Shown here: one piece after another, positions 11,731-23,203 of the stretch
Numbering within the stretch: position 1 is the first letter of the stretch
Layout of the letters: the number at the start of each line of letters is the position of its first letter
Assembly: GCF_000003815.2 (NCBI RefSeq)
Contig: NC_049989.1
Coordinates: 10,090,361 to 10,150,531 of the forward strand
Length of the DNA: 60,171 nucleotides
Direction: 5' to 3'
From: Branchiostoma floridae
Lineage: Eukaryota; Chordata; Leptocardii; Amphioxiformes; Branchiostomatidae
Position numbers and translations under genes: made by a program
Notes under the pieces: model-generated
The model's input: only the letters and a program-made list of their open reading frames with translations
The model's database searches: none
What the model was told of the DNA's origin: nothing

Positions 11731-12049
11731 TAGCATAATATCCCTATAGGTGAGGAGATAGGGGTTTTCTGTAAGATTGTTAAAGGTCTCCCGTGTCAAG
11801 CAGAAAACAGTTTAACTGCAATGACTAGAAGGATCCGGTAAGATGTAACGTGGATATAATTAACATCGTTTAGCCGTTCTCCGGTGCGCTCACTTTTGTT
11901 ATCAGTCGTCTTAGGAAGTTTTCACGTCGTAGACTTTTCTAGGCAGGCTGTAGCAGAACCATGCCACTTCCAACGAGCTTAGGCAACCTTCTCAATAACA
12001 AGACAGCTAAATAGTACAGGGCACATGCACAACCATCCCAAGAATACAT

Positions 12050-12120
12050 AATAATGATAACTTTATTGCACAACAATTGTACAAGGTACAAAGTATGGCA
12101 TCTATATAACTACAGTTCTA
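12050..12120 (-). repeat. Dispersed retroelement 3' end (TTATTGCACAACAATTGTAC type)
   Basis: AATAATGATAACTTTATTGC followed by ACAACAATTGTACAAGGTACAAAGTA recurs with changes at 36518-36560. In reverse complement it ends in a simple ATT-rich tail, like the 3' end of a SINE or LINE. The family is not identified. Confidence 0.5.
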
Positions 12121-13121
12121 TACCATGAGCTAGAGATCGTATGACGACCGTATGTCGATCGCACGGCCTACGTGACCGGGTCCTTACTGCAATTTACCTC
12201 ACGTCTTGGTCTCCCTACAAGACTCTCCCACCAGAAATAGGGGGAGAGTAGATCGAATAAATAAAAGCAACACCGTCAGACGCACGAGACAATGGTAAAC
12301 TCGTTTAGTTTATTTGCCAGACTATAAGCACGAATGCTAATCGCAAGTACATGTAATATGAAGGAATGATAACGAATAAATAAATTAAATTTTCATTCAT
12401 TCATTTGCACATTAAAAACAAACGTAAAGTAAAGATGAAGAAGGAGACATGCTATGCACATGGGGAGAAAAAACAATGGGACTTACTCTGGTTCTCCCTC
12501 ATCAAAGCAAGTCATATCAAATTAAAGAAATAAGTAACAATTACCGTAAGTAGTTACAGATAATAACATTATAGTGAAGTGAATGATAATTGTTGAAGAT
12601 GGTGACATAGTAACGCGATAGATATAGTGATAATATCATCCTTCCCACAACATCATATAAGAGCTAGAGTGACCAAGGCTGAGCCGTTTGCAGTACAAAC
12701 ATCCCGCCTACATAGCTGGCCGGCCGGACTGCCCACCCTGGAGACAGACCACCCCACCATTCATCCACCAAAGGTCAGCAACAGCCAACTCCTATTGTCG
12801 CCTCCACAACACGTTCTATTTCCGAGACAACAAAAGTTGCTATTTTTAAACCCAGCAAAGAAAGGCTTCGTTTGAACGGATCCGTATACATAATTCATTG
12901 TTGCTATATGTGTGTTACTTAAACACTCAGAGTAGGTTGAATATGTGATGTAATAATATTACCCAAAGCTTGACTACTTTAGCTTTATTAAAAATAAGTG
13001 CTAAAACAAAAGCGAACTGTCATCCCAAAACTGGACCTTGGTTTTTATTTGAACAAACGTATCTTTATGTATTAGATGTGACAACTTCAATTTCGCACTC
13101 TCTATCTATCCATTGGTGGAC

Positions 13122-13290
13122 TAGCCTGGGTACCATTCTTGTAGTAGTTCGCTCCTATGTTCGCTTCTGTTACTAGAATAGCAGAGAAGCGACTGTATAT
13201 AGTGTACAGTAAACGTCGGAGCGAGAAGCGACGGTATGTAGTGTATAATAAACGTCGGAGTGAACTACTATCCGAATGGCACCATGACTA
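13122..13290. mobile_element. Short MULE-like element, family D copy 1
   Basis: The left end TAGCCTGGGTACCATT with GTAGTAGTTCGCTCC, and the right end GGAGTGAACTACTATCCGAA, match the ends of the larger copies at 43113-43524 and 45283-45719. The interior holds two copies of a GCGACTGTATATAGTGTA-type block. The target duplication is not clear here. Confidence 0.7.
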
Positions 13291-15826
13291 TCCAATGACA
13301 TACCTTAGCTAATTTAAAACCTAACCCCTATCGGCAAGGACATCACTATATTGTTTGTCTATCGCGTGCAGCAAAACGTGTCAGTACTGAAACAAGTCAT
13401 GGGACACCACACGTGGTTTGTTTGCTTTTTGCCCTGCGAGATGATTATCAAAATCTAGAGACGTAAAAGGTTAATAATATTGAATTGTTAAATGAAGGAC
13501 ATGATGTAATACCTCAAAAATAACACTTTAATTCTGAGAGTGTTAGCATTCCATGGTAAAATTATAAGTTGTAACAAATTTGATGAAACGTCACCCTTTT
13601 ACAATCTTATTCTGATATTGGACTCTATGTCGAGTTATGATCTTACACAATATGTAGGTATAATGCGTTAAACTTCCATATATAATCTCCATACATGATC
13701 TCCTGGGTGATTCTTATTGTGGTAGGAATTTCACCTGTTCTATCTTCAATTTGCTGACAAATATTATATATGAAACCTCTTCAAAACGTGTATTACAAAC
13801 AGATCATCTTGTGAGATTTTACCACCAAATTATAACATACTGCTAGTATGTGACCTTGTGACATATTAGAATATAAATTTAGAATCCTTTTTTGCAAAGG
13901 GAAGATACGCGAATGTGTGTAATTTCTAAGTATTTCGAACCGTCCACATTTCACTCTTTTAGCATATAATTTGCGGCTGTGCAATGATTGAACACAGACA
14001 AAGGATGTTAAGAAATTGCGCTCAATTGTTCGGATATGCACTAGTGCTCTTGGTGTGTTTGTTCCGCCATTTTGTTCCGCCATTTTCTCAATGTTTCGTT
14101 CGTCATGGGAAGCTCATGACGTCATTGTATTGTTCGCCCCGCACATTATGTAAATGTGACCTTTTCTGTCTGGGCTACCGTCTGTGAAAACCGACTTCAA
14201 AACTTCTGTTTGTCCACTTATGGCCTTTTCTTTAGGTCCGCACGTCATAATACATTACCATGGTAACCGGTACTCCTGGAATAATCGCACTAAGTCATGT
14301 TTTTGAATAATTTCACGGGGATTATGCGTTCCGTATAAAGCACAGTGAGTGAGCAAATTAGAGCAGGCACCCCGTTCAAAATTTCCCGTATCAAGAAAGA
14401 TAACTGATCAATATAATCTAACTATATCACATCTTTAAATTTGCTGAACTTTTACAGAGACATGATTTATTAATATATAAAAGTGCAAAATCAAACCGAT
14501 GAAGCTCAGTGTCTTTGAGGTACCCATATTACAACAATGCCCGATTGCAACTTGGTGGTTGCTAAGGATTTGCAAGTCGTCCTATGTCATCTTAAAAAAG
14601 CCAGACAACATAGACGTTCACTTCATTATGCCTCAATTACATACAAAAAAATGTCATGATTTTCCATACGTTGCTACAGTGACGTTAAGTAATGTATACA
14701 TAAACTTCTTCGCTGACTGGGGTAAACATAAAACGTATTCCAAAGTTAAGGATTCAGTTAGAATTATAGACGTTCACATTATAATGTTGAAGTAATGGTA
14801 TAGCCCAAGTAAGCAGTTACAGGACGGTTAACAAACTATCCAATGGGCTGGAATATCATTGAATTTTCGTCATCACAATGAACTGGAAAGAAAACACACT
14901 TTTCCCCTGTTATGAGTCACGAAGGTTGTCCTTACAATAGAGATTTGAGTCATAACAACACACATAGATGAATCATATACAATAACAATATACATGTCGT
15001 TTTGTATTATATCAATCTTTTTTACTCTACCGTTGTCATTTTGCTAATTTTGATACGTGACAAAAAATCCCACAGCCTGACGTACCTCAATAACTGTCAG
15101 CGCGTAGCTTTAACGATTGTCAGCGTGAAAAATCTCATCCACAAACCGCAGTGACGTTATTCCAACTGTTATGACGTTACCAATGACCTCATTGACATTT
15201 CATCCACATCGTTTTATATACAACATGATTACATTAAATCTGGCACCTCACTGGTAGTTCATACGGTAGAGTGTTTATGGCTGTATCATGGTTTCGTACA
15301 GTTCACATGAGGTCTTACAGTGTTAGCACTGAGTCATGTACGTCGTGCGATTGTCGTACGATTACAAACTGAGCACTTTCTTACAGTCGTACACGTGTCG
15401 TATGAAATTCAGCTGCTTTGTCATCGATGAATTCCGATCCTTATCAGTGGTTGGTTCTGTCACAGTTTGATTGCTGAAAATCGAATGACATTAAATTGCA
15501 TGGTGTTCTATGACGAATAATTAATGTGACCACATCTAAGTTACTAGTACTCGTCGTACGGTTTTGATATACATCAGCCTGATATACATGTAGTAAATTT
15601 CTAAGCAAGCTGTGACAGAACCACCCACCGACAGGGATCTATTAAAGACAGCCTTTTCCGTAACAAGATAGCTGAGGTTTGAAGCATATTGTGCAGAAGT
15701 ATGTCAAGTATGCCCTCAGATCGTATGTGACCGCTCGGGCCCTTATCACCGGGTAGACTAGACTTCTTCGTCGCACCTTCTAGATGCAGTCAGGGAGCGG
15801 CTGAACTTGGCCCATGTGGAAAATCA

Positions 15827-16086
15827 CATAGGGCATAGGAGTTTTCTTTTACACAGCCAGTTTTTCTCACCTACTGACGTTTAAACGCGCTTTCGCAAAG
15901 GGGGGTACAAACTCAGCCAATGTTGGGAATGTGTTCTCGTCGCGTAAGTGCCACCTACATCGGCTGCATATATCGGCGAGAAGCAGAACTCCAGTTAGAA
16001 GCGCTGAGGAAGATGTCTGACAGACATCGAAACTTCAGCAGGTGAGAAAAAACTGGCTGTGTAAAAGGAATCTCCTATGCCCTATG
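15827..16086. mobile_element. Inverted-repeat element, family K, intact copy
   Basis: The arm 15827-15880 (starting CATAGGGCATAGGAG) is repeated inverted at about 16036-16086 (ending CTCCTATGCCCTATG) over about 50 bases with a few differences. The core contains CGCCACCTACATCGGCT-like sequence and a small hairpin GATGTCTGACAGACATC. The same core occurs at 38790-39480, split there by a mariner, so this copy shows the empty target site (GCATATATCGG). Confidence 0.75.
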
Positions 16087-17229
16087 ATCTACCAACCTGA
16101 TGAAATTATTTTTGGAAGGAAAATCACATAGCCTTAAAAAAAGTTAGCGCTCCTCCCAAAAGGAACTCCGGCCACACCTAGAGGGTCTGTGGTGGTAATC
16201 TCTAAGCAGATTTATCGAGGGCAACAACGTCAGTATGCAAATGGCTAAACACACAGGCAGTTTAAGGCATGTGACACCTGTAGATTCTCAGTCGAGCAGT
16301 TATATGACCATAACTTTTGATGTAACCATCTGTTTTCAACAATTTTTGGCCAGTTAACGTAATTCACCCATATTCAAAATATGATGACAAGAAAATTGTG
16401 GATCCTCAATATTTTGGGTTTAAAAAACCATTTTTTGGTAAAAAATAGGGATGCTATTAAAATGGGTCTGTGCCCACTATGAAATGATTGTCTAACTGAG
16501 TCATATTTTCTGGAGTAATAGATTATATCTCTGTGATATCTAATATGCCTGGGGATCTTGCCGCTATACCTAGGTAAGGCTCAATTTTGGGGCAAAAACA
16601 GAATTTTTCGACAATTTTTTGGTATTTTTCGTACAAATATCTATACAGCCACGGAAATCAAAGATATTGCAAGAAGACCCACTTGATTTCTGAAGGTCTA
16701 AGGCTTAATGAACCTAAATCTGCCCAAAACTCGTAATAAAACTGGTGCCCTGATGTGGGCAGGGGCCGACGAAACACTACTTACCCTACAAGAACTGCGC
16801 CCAAGTAAGACATGTTTGACTGTACGTAACATAAACCGATGGTAAAATATGAATGTTTTATGTCTGTATCTGTTAAATCGCTGTTGTATCAATGCGAAAT
16901 TTCGCAAGCAGTTAGCCTTATAAGGCATCAGTCAACTGCCATACTATTATTTTGGGCTAGAAATATCGATTTATAGCATTATTTTGCTGTTTACTTGAAG
17001 TATGAGCGCCTCGCTATTTTCCCGCCACTCCACACCCCGGGAGGTCGGAACCCATGTTCGGACTGTACCACTTGCAGCTTTCGCGGGGGTGCCCTTTTGT
17101 TAACCGCTTCTAGTTATGTCGATATTTGATAAATACTAGATCAATATCTTTAACACTCAATATTAATAAGTCTTAAAAAGTAGTTAGTGTAACCCATACA
17201 TCGTAAGTTCCTGTTTTCGCAATGTAACA

Positions 17230-17421
17230 TTAGATACTGACATTGGACCGTTCTAAAAACGCTCCGGCCCGGCGGGGTTACCTAAGGTCACGCAGTGGTT
17301 CGAATTTCATGTTCGACCAAAATTGTTAGATACTGACATTGGACCGTTCTAAAAACGCTCCGGCCCGGCGGGGTTACCTAAGGTCACGCAGTGGTTCGAA
17401 TTTCATGTTCGACCAAAATTG
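17230..17421. repeat. Perfect tandem duplication, 96-bp unit
   Basis: Two adjacent copies of a 96-base unit, from TTAGATACTGACATTGGACC to TTCGACCAAAATTG, are identical as far as I can read. Each unit contains GTGGTTCGAATTTC, similar to a pol III box B, so the unit may derive from a tRNA-like SINE. Confidence 0.9.
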
Positions 17422-17959
17422 TCACAGGCCTTAAAGTCCAACTGACCCTTTGGATGCTGCTTTTGCCTCCAATGGCTACGGTCTGCTTGGAACTTATATG
17501 AAGAGGCTAGGATAGATACTTTAGACTAAAGCCCTTACACGCAAAACAAGGCTTCTACACCAACACACTTGCCTAGAAACAACTAAATTCCTGCATGTAT
17601 GGAGGTGAAACGAGGACATAGCCTTGAAGAATGTTCGCTGACCCATGTACAGTAGATGGATGGTCCAGCTTGACACGATGTGAGTGAACAATTAACCAAG
17701 AGATGGTTGCACAAAATCTACTTCGAGCTCGTTAATGTTTCGCGATGGGACACACGTGATCACACACGAAAGTTAACCATGACACATTCCCTTTGATCTA
17801 CTCGTAGTTTTTGACGTTCGCAATAATTTGTAATTTTAACTTCCGACTTCCAAGTTGACTATGTGAGTCATATGACCATGAATATGTAAAATATTCCCGT
17901 CATCGCACCAGGTGACCTAACTGATTCTCATTTTTAACGCTGTTTTGTGTCAAAGCTTA

Positions 17960-18880
17960 CAGGATTGAAAAATGATACACGGCAAAAACACCCCTACAAT
18001 ACCAGAACAAGCCGCTGGGGGCCCAAACCTACAAACTTTTCCCTCACATCAAACGCTATCATCCACCAAAAATTCAAAAAAAAAGTAGAATTTCCGGTTC
18101 AAATGATACAGAAGAATGAAATTCTGCTACAGTACAAAGAAAGAAGCTACCAGGGGGCTCAAAATCTTTTTTTCTACTAAGGCCACAGCAAGTAAATTTT
18201 ATGGATGACATCCTCTAGAGACTGCAAAAATAGTGCGATAGGGCGAAAAAAAAAACAAGATGGGTAAAAAAAACAAGATGGCTAAATTTTCCAAATATAC
18301 GCACTAAACGTAAAAAAAAAGAACTGAAGCAACGAAAAATGGTATCACATCCTACAAGGCATTTATTTCTGTATTTAAGACGTGTACTAGTGTAGTAAAG
18401 GTGACACTGGTGTGGTAGACTGGTATCACTTACCAACATGGCAACAACACTCATGGCTTCCATATTGGGGCCACTTTTACAACTATCTAACTAAATTTTT
18501 AGTTTCACTTCTATAACTACTGTCATGGCTACCTGGCTTGTGTCACTTCTACAAGTACAACCATCAACCTACAACACAACATATTTGCGCATTTTGGTAC
18601 TTTCTAGTCATGTTGACCATCTCCGAAGAAGAAAAAAATCTTTTTTTTTCTGAAATCAGGCGAAAATTAATGCGCGCGCTGATGTCATCCATAAAATTTA
18701 CTTGCTGTGGCCTAAACTGTCCAACGCCTACATTCATATCAAATATCAGCACAATCCATTTAGAGGTTATTGGGTTATTGCCCAAAGTCGAGTAAATAGA
18801 TAAATAAATAAAGAGACATCCAAAACCACAAACAGACAGACATACAGACACACCCTAAACAATACCTCCATTTTTTTCAT
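17960..18880. repeat. Cluster of dispersed repeats (GGGGGCCCAAA family and inverted arms)
   Basis: CTGGGGGCCCAAACC near 18015 and CAGGGGGCTCAAAATC near 18150 resemble blocks near 25455 and 39795. GGCCACAGCAAGTAAATTTT with ATGGATGACATC at 18181-18211 is repeated inverted at about 18685-18715, so the two arms enclose about 470 bases. After it come ATCAGCACAATCCATTTA (as near 25520), an AATA run and ACAGACAGACATACAGACAC. No coding function is visible. Confidence 0.55.
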
Positions 18881-19960
18881 GGAGGTAAATGTCTATGAAG
18901 GTGTGTCTCTATAAAACATATAAATAGACCAAGAAGGGCGTATTCTGGAAAGTGGACGAACGGAAGCATGACTGGAAAAGGGTGGGGATGGTGAGAATGA
19001 GGTTGGATTCAATTGGACGATTCCAAAATTAGATTTTAGGTCAATCCTTTGGAAGTCACAAAAACGTCAAGCTTACCATGTGGTTTGGAAGTGTGATACA
19101 ATTGGAGTGTATGTCAGAAATACATTCTATTACTGTTTTTGTTTGAATTAACTATTCAAACCTTTTTTCTATGTTAGATATAACATTTAGAGGAATAATA
19201 TTAAATGGCGAAGGACTCGTCAGTCAAAACTTTAGAGTGGTGTTGCGAGGACACTTGTCGATCAAGAATAGTACTGCAGCATTTAGACACCTGTATAAGG
19301 GAGGGGGCTACCCAAACGCACAATTGTTGCCGTTTTGTGGTGTTAATACAACACGTAATAGTCATCTTCATATATCGACCAAGGTATACAAAGGAAAAAA
19401 AATTGCTCTTATTGTATTTGTATGCACTATATAGTACATGTATATGAAGTTGTAATAGACCTTACGAAAGTTGCTGTAGTTTTGTTGTGTCAATAAAGAT
19501 TATCTTCTCATGAAAATGATTTGCACATTATCAGAATTAAATGTTTATAAAGCAATCGAAATCTGGTATTAAAATCAACACACTTTCACAATTTTGCATT
19601 ATCTTTATGAATTGCGGTATCAGTATAAGTCTTAAATCTTAATTGCGTTAATCTTGATATGTTGTAGGAAACGTTCATTTGAGGTATCCCTACAATGAGT
19701 AGATTACAGACTTAAATGGTTGTGCCTATTATATTGTCACATCGAAGCTGTGATTCCTACCATTTCAAACCCCAGATTTCTACAGTAACCATCATGCAAG
19801 GTGCGCCTGAGGCGAATTTGGCGAGATTATCGTCTGTTAGTGTTTGTCACGCACAGACGAGTAACCCTCTCTCACGCGTCCTGACGTTTACAGGAGGTCT
19901 TTAACTCAACGATGTTAGATCCTAGTAGACCTAAAGGGTCATCCTGTATTGACGATATGC

Positions 19961-20060
19961 AACGCTAATACCCACGGGGTAACCTAAATCCGTTGTTTTT
20001 AACAAACACTGTATTTAGGAATATCAAGTCGACGGTGGTTTCAAACTCAAATTATTGTGT
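19961..20060. mobile_element. MITE family B fragment
   Basis: CCCACGGGGTAACCTAAATC followed by CGTTGTTTTTAACAAA, then AAGTCGACGGTGGTTTCAAA, matches the left half of the family B copy at 37184-37403 and the terminal sequence of 27607-27821. The right half is missing. Confidence 0.6.
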
Positions 20061-20902
20061 GTTCAGTTAAAATCCCACGTTCCGCTACCAATGACAAACC
20101 GTTTATTGCAGAGTAGTGGTGATGTATGATGTATGTGACAGCTTGTGACCCGGGGGTGAATGAGATGTCCATGAGATGCTAGCCTCCATAGCAGGCTTTA
20201 CGAGTCGGGCTTCTTTTTGTCGCATTGCTTATCAGTTCTATTGTACTGGGTTTCTGTCAAAGCCAGTTCTTTGTTGGTAGCCGCCTTAGACGAAGGCTGT
20301 CAACAACGAACCGACTGCGATATAACTGATTTTCCATCAGTGGAAAAAGTAAACAAACTCGCAGAGGCCTTCTATACAGGCTATAATGAGATGCACAAAA
20401 ACACAGAAGTTTTGAAACGAGCCACTTTCACATGTCCCCTCTCGAAGGATCTTTGTTTCAAGGTCAACTCGCAGTGACCTGACCACGACAGAACCATACA
20501 TCTCTGTCTCACCCTGAATACACTGTTTATCACACAGCGGCAACTCAGGACCAAAATTGCACGCAAAATCCCATCTTTACCACGCTCTAATGGTAATAGC
20601 TGTTCCTCAAACCGTTTATGCTGTATGTAATTGTTTTACAAAATGAACCATAATTCGTGGAAGAAGAATGTCTAGGCGTGGTTGGACAGTTGAAAGGCCG
20701 TACGCACTAGCCCGAGTAATGTCGCTCGACGCCTTGCGACGCCCTTTTGTTGACGGAACCTTAACACTTAAGCCACGATTTCACGCCATAGAAAAGACGA
20801 CATGAATACATTAACAGTGAAGACAGTCAGGAAGTCCCGGCTACTGGGTTTTCCTTTAATCGGTGATCTTTACCTTTTTGTTGTTTTGTATTACATTCTT
20901 AA

Positions 20903-21121
20903 GCTGGAGAGAACTTTTGTTTGTATTGACACACGCCCACCATATGCTTAACAATAGATCCCAGGGGTGTAACGGAACAGAGAATATTAGAGATGAAAAC
21001 GATATTAATTATTCAACACCCGTTTATCCCCCTTGCGCCATAGCTAGCGACGAATCGTCACCACAGCAGTACCCAGACTCGGACAAGAGTACCTATTTTT
21101 TTCTGCATAACCGAAGTACAG
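20903..21121 (+). CDS. Candidate internal exon, unidentified extracellular-looking protein
   Basis: An open frame runs between a strong acceptor (polypyrimidine tract ending CATTCTTAAG at 20902) and an excellent donor (AGTACAG|GTGAGTT at 21122). The 73 residues include four N-glycosylation sequons (NRS, NGT, NYS, NRS) and several Cys, and end S-T-Y-F-F-L-H-N-R-S-T. This would suit an ectodomain; the last part faintly recalls a cadherin-type strand. No partner exons were found and no ATG begins the frame before 20953. It could be chance; I do not name it. Confidence 0.3.
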
Positions 21122-21271
21122 GTGAGTTGTTTACGAATTTTCAGTCGGTACAAAATGTAAGGGTGAGATTGTGGTGATATGCATGTGTTGAGGTCACACC
21201 TCAGTGACCACCAGTTGCATAGAGAGAGGTTTTTCGTTTAGAGACTGGGGGTGTAGTACACGCTCTCTAAA

Positions 21272-21372
21272 CACAATGGCGGCCTTTTCATCAATTGAGC
21301 TCAGACCGGTTCTTCGACATTCTCTCCCGAGAGTCTATTCAGGGCCTCCGGGCAGCCTCAGGCTGATATAAT
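21272..21372 (+). promoter_or_regulatory. Possible promoter of the PTB gene at 21432
   Basis: CAATGGCGGCC at 21274-21284 resembles a YY1 site, and GATATAATAG at 21364-21373 is TATA-like, about 65 bases before the start codon at 21432. Both are weak evidence taken alone. Confidence 0.3.
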
Positions 21373-21431
21373 AGTCGTATTATTGAGCAAGTTCTCTGTA
21401 ATATCGTCACTATAGGGCGTGTGAGGTGGTC

Positions 21432-23009
21432 ATGCCAGCCAGTGTGTTCGGGAGATCACAGAAAATGGCGCTGACGGAGGACAAGACCAAAGTGCACTTC
21501 CTCGGCAGGCTGCCTATGCAGGGCAGCCGGCAGGAGGACACCTGGAGGCCCGTGGACGCACTCGTGAACCGTGGGAAGAAAAACATGGTGAAGAATATGA
21601 AGATGAAGGTGTCAAACTACGGCATTAACCGCAGCTACAAGTGGGGACTCGGCAGCAAGAAGTCAACCTTCATTCCGCTCGACCGCGTGGTGTACGGCGG
21701 GGTGGACGATCATCACGAGCGGGTCTTCACGCTGATCGTGCGGGGGGAGCAGCAGAATGAGTGCCATGCCTACCTGTGCGACACTCCCGCGGACGCGGAA
21801 CACCTCACCATGCGGCTGGACGACGCTTTCCGCCAGGCGTACGGCCACTTCGAGGAGGAAGGGGTTCCACGCGAGGCGCCACACGACAACAACATCATCA
21901 TGGCGCCGGCCATGGCGCACCCTCCCATATCCAACGGCAACTCGGATATCGAGATGCGGGAAACGACGCACGTGAACAACAGGAGGCGCCGAGGGTCCGC
22001 TTCCTCCTCCACTAGCAGGAGCAGCAGCGATCAGGGGGTGACCAGTACCCGGGTGGTGTACTCCAAGACTGTGTCTCCTACCTCGGACTACGGCACGGAG
22101 CGATCCAGGGAGATCGCCACCCGAGACCACGTGGACATCCAGTACAACAGCTACCAGAACGGTCCGGTGGAGGTACACCGTCAGCCCGAGGTGCGGCAGG
22201 AGACCATGTACGTGGACCGGGCCACCCCACCGCCCGAGCCGCGCAGGCCACACAGCATGTACGTGGAACGGGCCGCCCCTCCCCCCGAGGTGCGCAGGGA
22301 GACCATGTATATAGAGAGAGCCGCGCCGCCTCCTGAAGTCATGTCGACCGTCATCGACGACCCTGTAGACCGGAGGGAGGTCATGAGCCGCAGGGTGTAC
22401 AGGGAGCCCTACATCTCCAACGACGTCTTCATGTCTAACGGCTTCGACCGTCAGAGCATCCGGTCCGAGCCCCGCTACTACCGCAGCTACAGCTCTCAGA
22501 ACATCCACAGAGAGGTCTACAGCCAGCCGCTGGTGCGCCGCTCCTTCTATCGGTCCAGCCCGCAGGTTGTGCAGCTGAACGACTACGAGAGGAAGTACTT
22601 CACCGAGGACGGGGACTTCGCCGTGCCACTGGCCGGCTGGGACGACGAGAGGCCGCACTACCAGGGTCACACGTTCACCAGAGATGTGCCCACCCAGCCC
22701 AGGTACCGGGTACCGGAGCGTCGCGCCGAGACCCAGTACTTCCGGCGGGACGGGTCCTTCCGACAGGAGCCCGTGTATTACACACAGTACCGAGCCTCCA
22801 GCCGGGTTCCCAGCCGAGCCCCCAGCATAGCCCGCAGCCGGGCAGAGTCGACGTACAGCCGGCCCAGGTCCATATTCGGCAGGAGCAGCCGCAGCCTCGG
22901 CTCGAAGGGGGTTGAGGGAGCCAGGCAACCCAGCTACCTGACAACCGTGCAGAGCAAGTCTTTCTGGACACAACAGGGACCCAGCTACAGGGATTCCATG
23001 ATGTACTGA
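21432..23009 (+). CDS. PTB-domain protein, paralogue of the gene at 8026, intronless
   Basis: A single ORF of 525 residues, starting at ATG 21432; a second ATG at 21465 (AAAATGGCG) has the better context and would remove 11 residues. Residues about 15-145 align with the PTB domain of the gene at 8026: V-H-F-L-G-R, V-D-A-L-V, Y-G-I-N, V-V-Y-G-G-V-D-D, R-V-F-T-L-I-V-R-G, N-E-C-H-A-Y-L-C and R-L-D-D-A-F-R-Q-A-Y. The tail is disordered and rich in Arg, Ser and Tyr. Three tandem repeats of [TS]-M-Y-[VI]-[DE]-R-A-x-P-P-P-E lie at residues about 258-305, potential tyrosine-phosphorylation sites. The C-terminus SKSFW...SMMY repeats that of the neighbour. Codon use is very GC-rich at third positions, unlike the AT-rich surroundings. 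A membrane-proximal adaptor or scaffold role is inferred from the domain; the vertebrate counterpart, if any, is unknown to me. Confidence 0.87.
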   Translation: MPASVFGRSQKMALTEDKTKVHFLGRLPMQGSRQEDTWRPVDALVNRGKKNMVKNMKMKVSNYGINRSYKWGLGSKKSTFIPLDRVVYGGVDDHHERVFTLIVRGEQQNECHAYLCDTPADAEHLTMRLDDAFRQAYGHFEEEGVPREAPHDNNIIMAPAMAHPPISNGNSDIEMRETTHVNNRRRRGSASSSTSRSSSDQGVTSTRVVYSKTVSPTSDYGTERSREIATRDHVDIQYNSYQNGPVEVHRQPEVRQETMYVDRATPPPEPRRPHSMYVERAAPPPEVRRETMYIERAAPPPEVMSTVIDDPVDRREVMSRRVYREPYISNDVFMSNGFDRQSIRSEPRYYRSYSSQNIHREVYSQPLVRRSFYRSSPQVVQLNDYERKYFTEDGDFAVPLAGWDDERPHYQGHTFTRDVPTQPRYRVPERRAETQYFRRDGSFRQEPVYYTQYRASSRVPSRAPSIARSRAESTYSRPRSIFGRSSRSLGSKGVEGARQPSYLTTVQSKSFWTQQGPSYRDSMMY

Positions 23010-23094
23010 TGGGTAAACAGATAAACAATTTCAAGAAACACGAACTAACAGAGGAGTCAACACACTTACAGGCTGACATACATGGACGAGAAAA

Positions 23095-23122
23095 CAGACA
23101 GACAGACAGACAGACAGACAGA
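23095..23122. repeat. (GACA)n microsatellite
   Basis: About seven CAGA/GACA tetranucleotides in a row, within the presumed 3' UTR of the PTB gene ending at 23009. Confidence 0.9.
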
Positions 23123-23203
23123 CTCAAGGTCACAAAGATTCACTGCAAGAAGAGAAGTGTCAGTGAGTCTTTTGTTTGCGAACATTGAATCAATTGGATA
23201 CGT

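Larger units (their letters stand above)
10036..20902. other. Long intergenic region, repeat-bearing
   Basis: About 11 kb without a convincing gene. The short ORFs here lack domain signatures. Embedded elements are given separately: hairpin MITE 11580-11730, shared LINE/SINE 3' end near 12050, MULE-like element 13122-13290, inverted-repeat element 15827-16086, exact tandem duplication 17230-17421, dispersed repeats 17960-18880 and a MITE fragment at 19961-20060. Segments 11930-12030 and 15595-15690 share an AAGCAAGCTGTGACAGAACC-like block and are probably two diverged copies of another repeat. Confidence 0.5.

Noticed and set aside
18215-18851. Minus-strand ORFs with hydrophobic runs
   Set aside because: They are translations of A-rich and dispersed-repeat sequence; the hydrophobicity comes from poly-T on the minus strand.
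21663-22973. 436-residue minus-strand ORF opposite the second PTB gene
   Set aside because: It is a shadow of a GC-rich coding region. The plus frame has a PTB domain and a paralogue; the minus frame is His/Val/Gly-rich with no domain.
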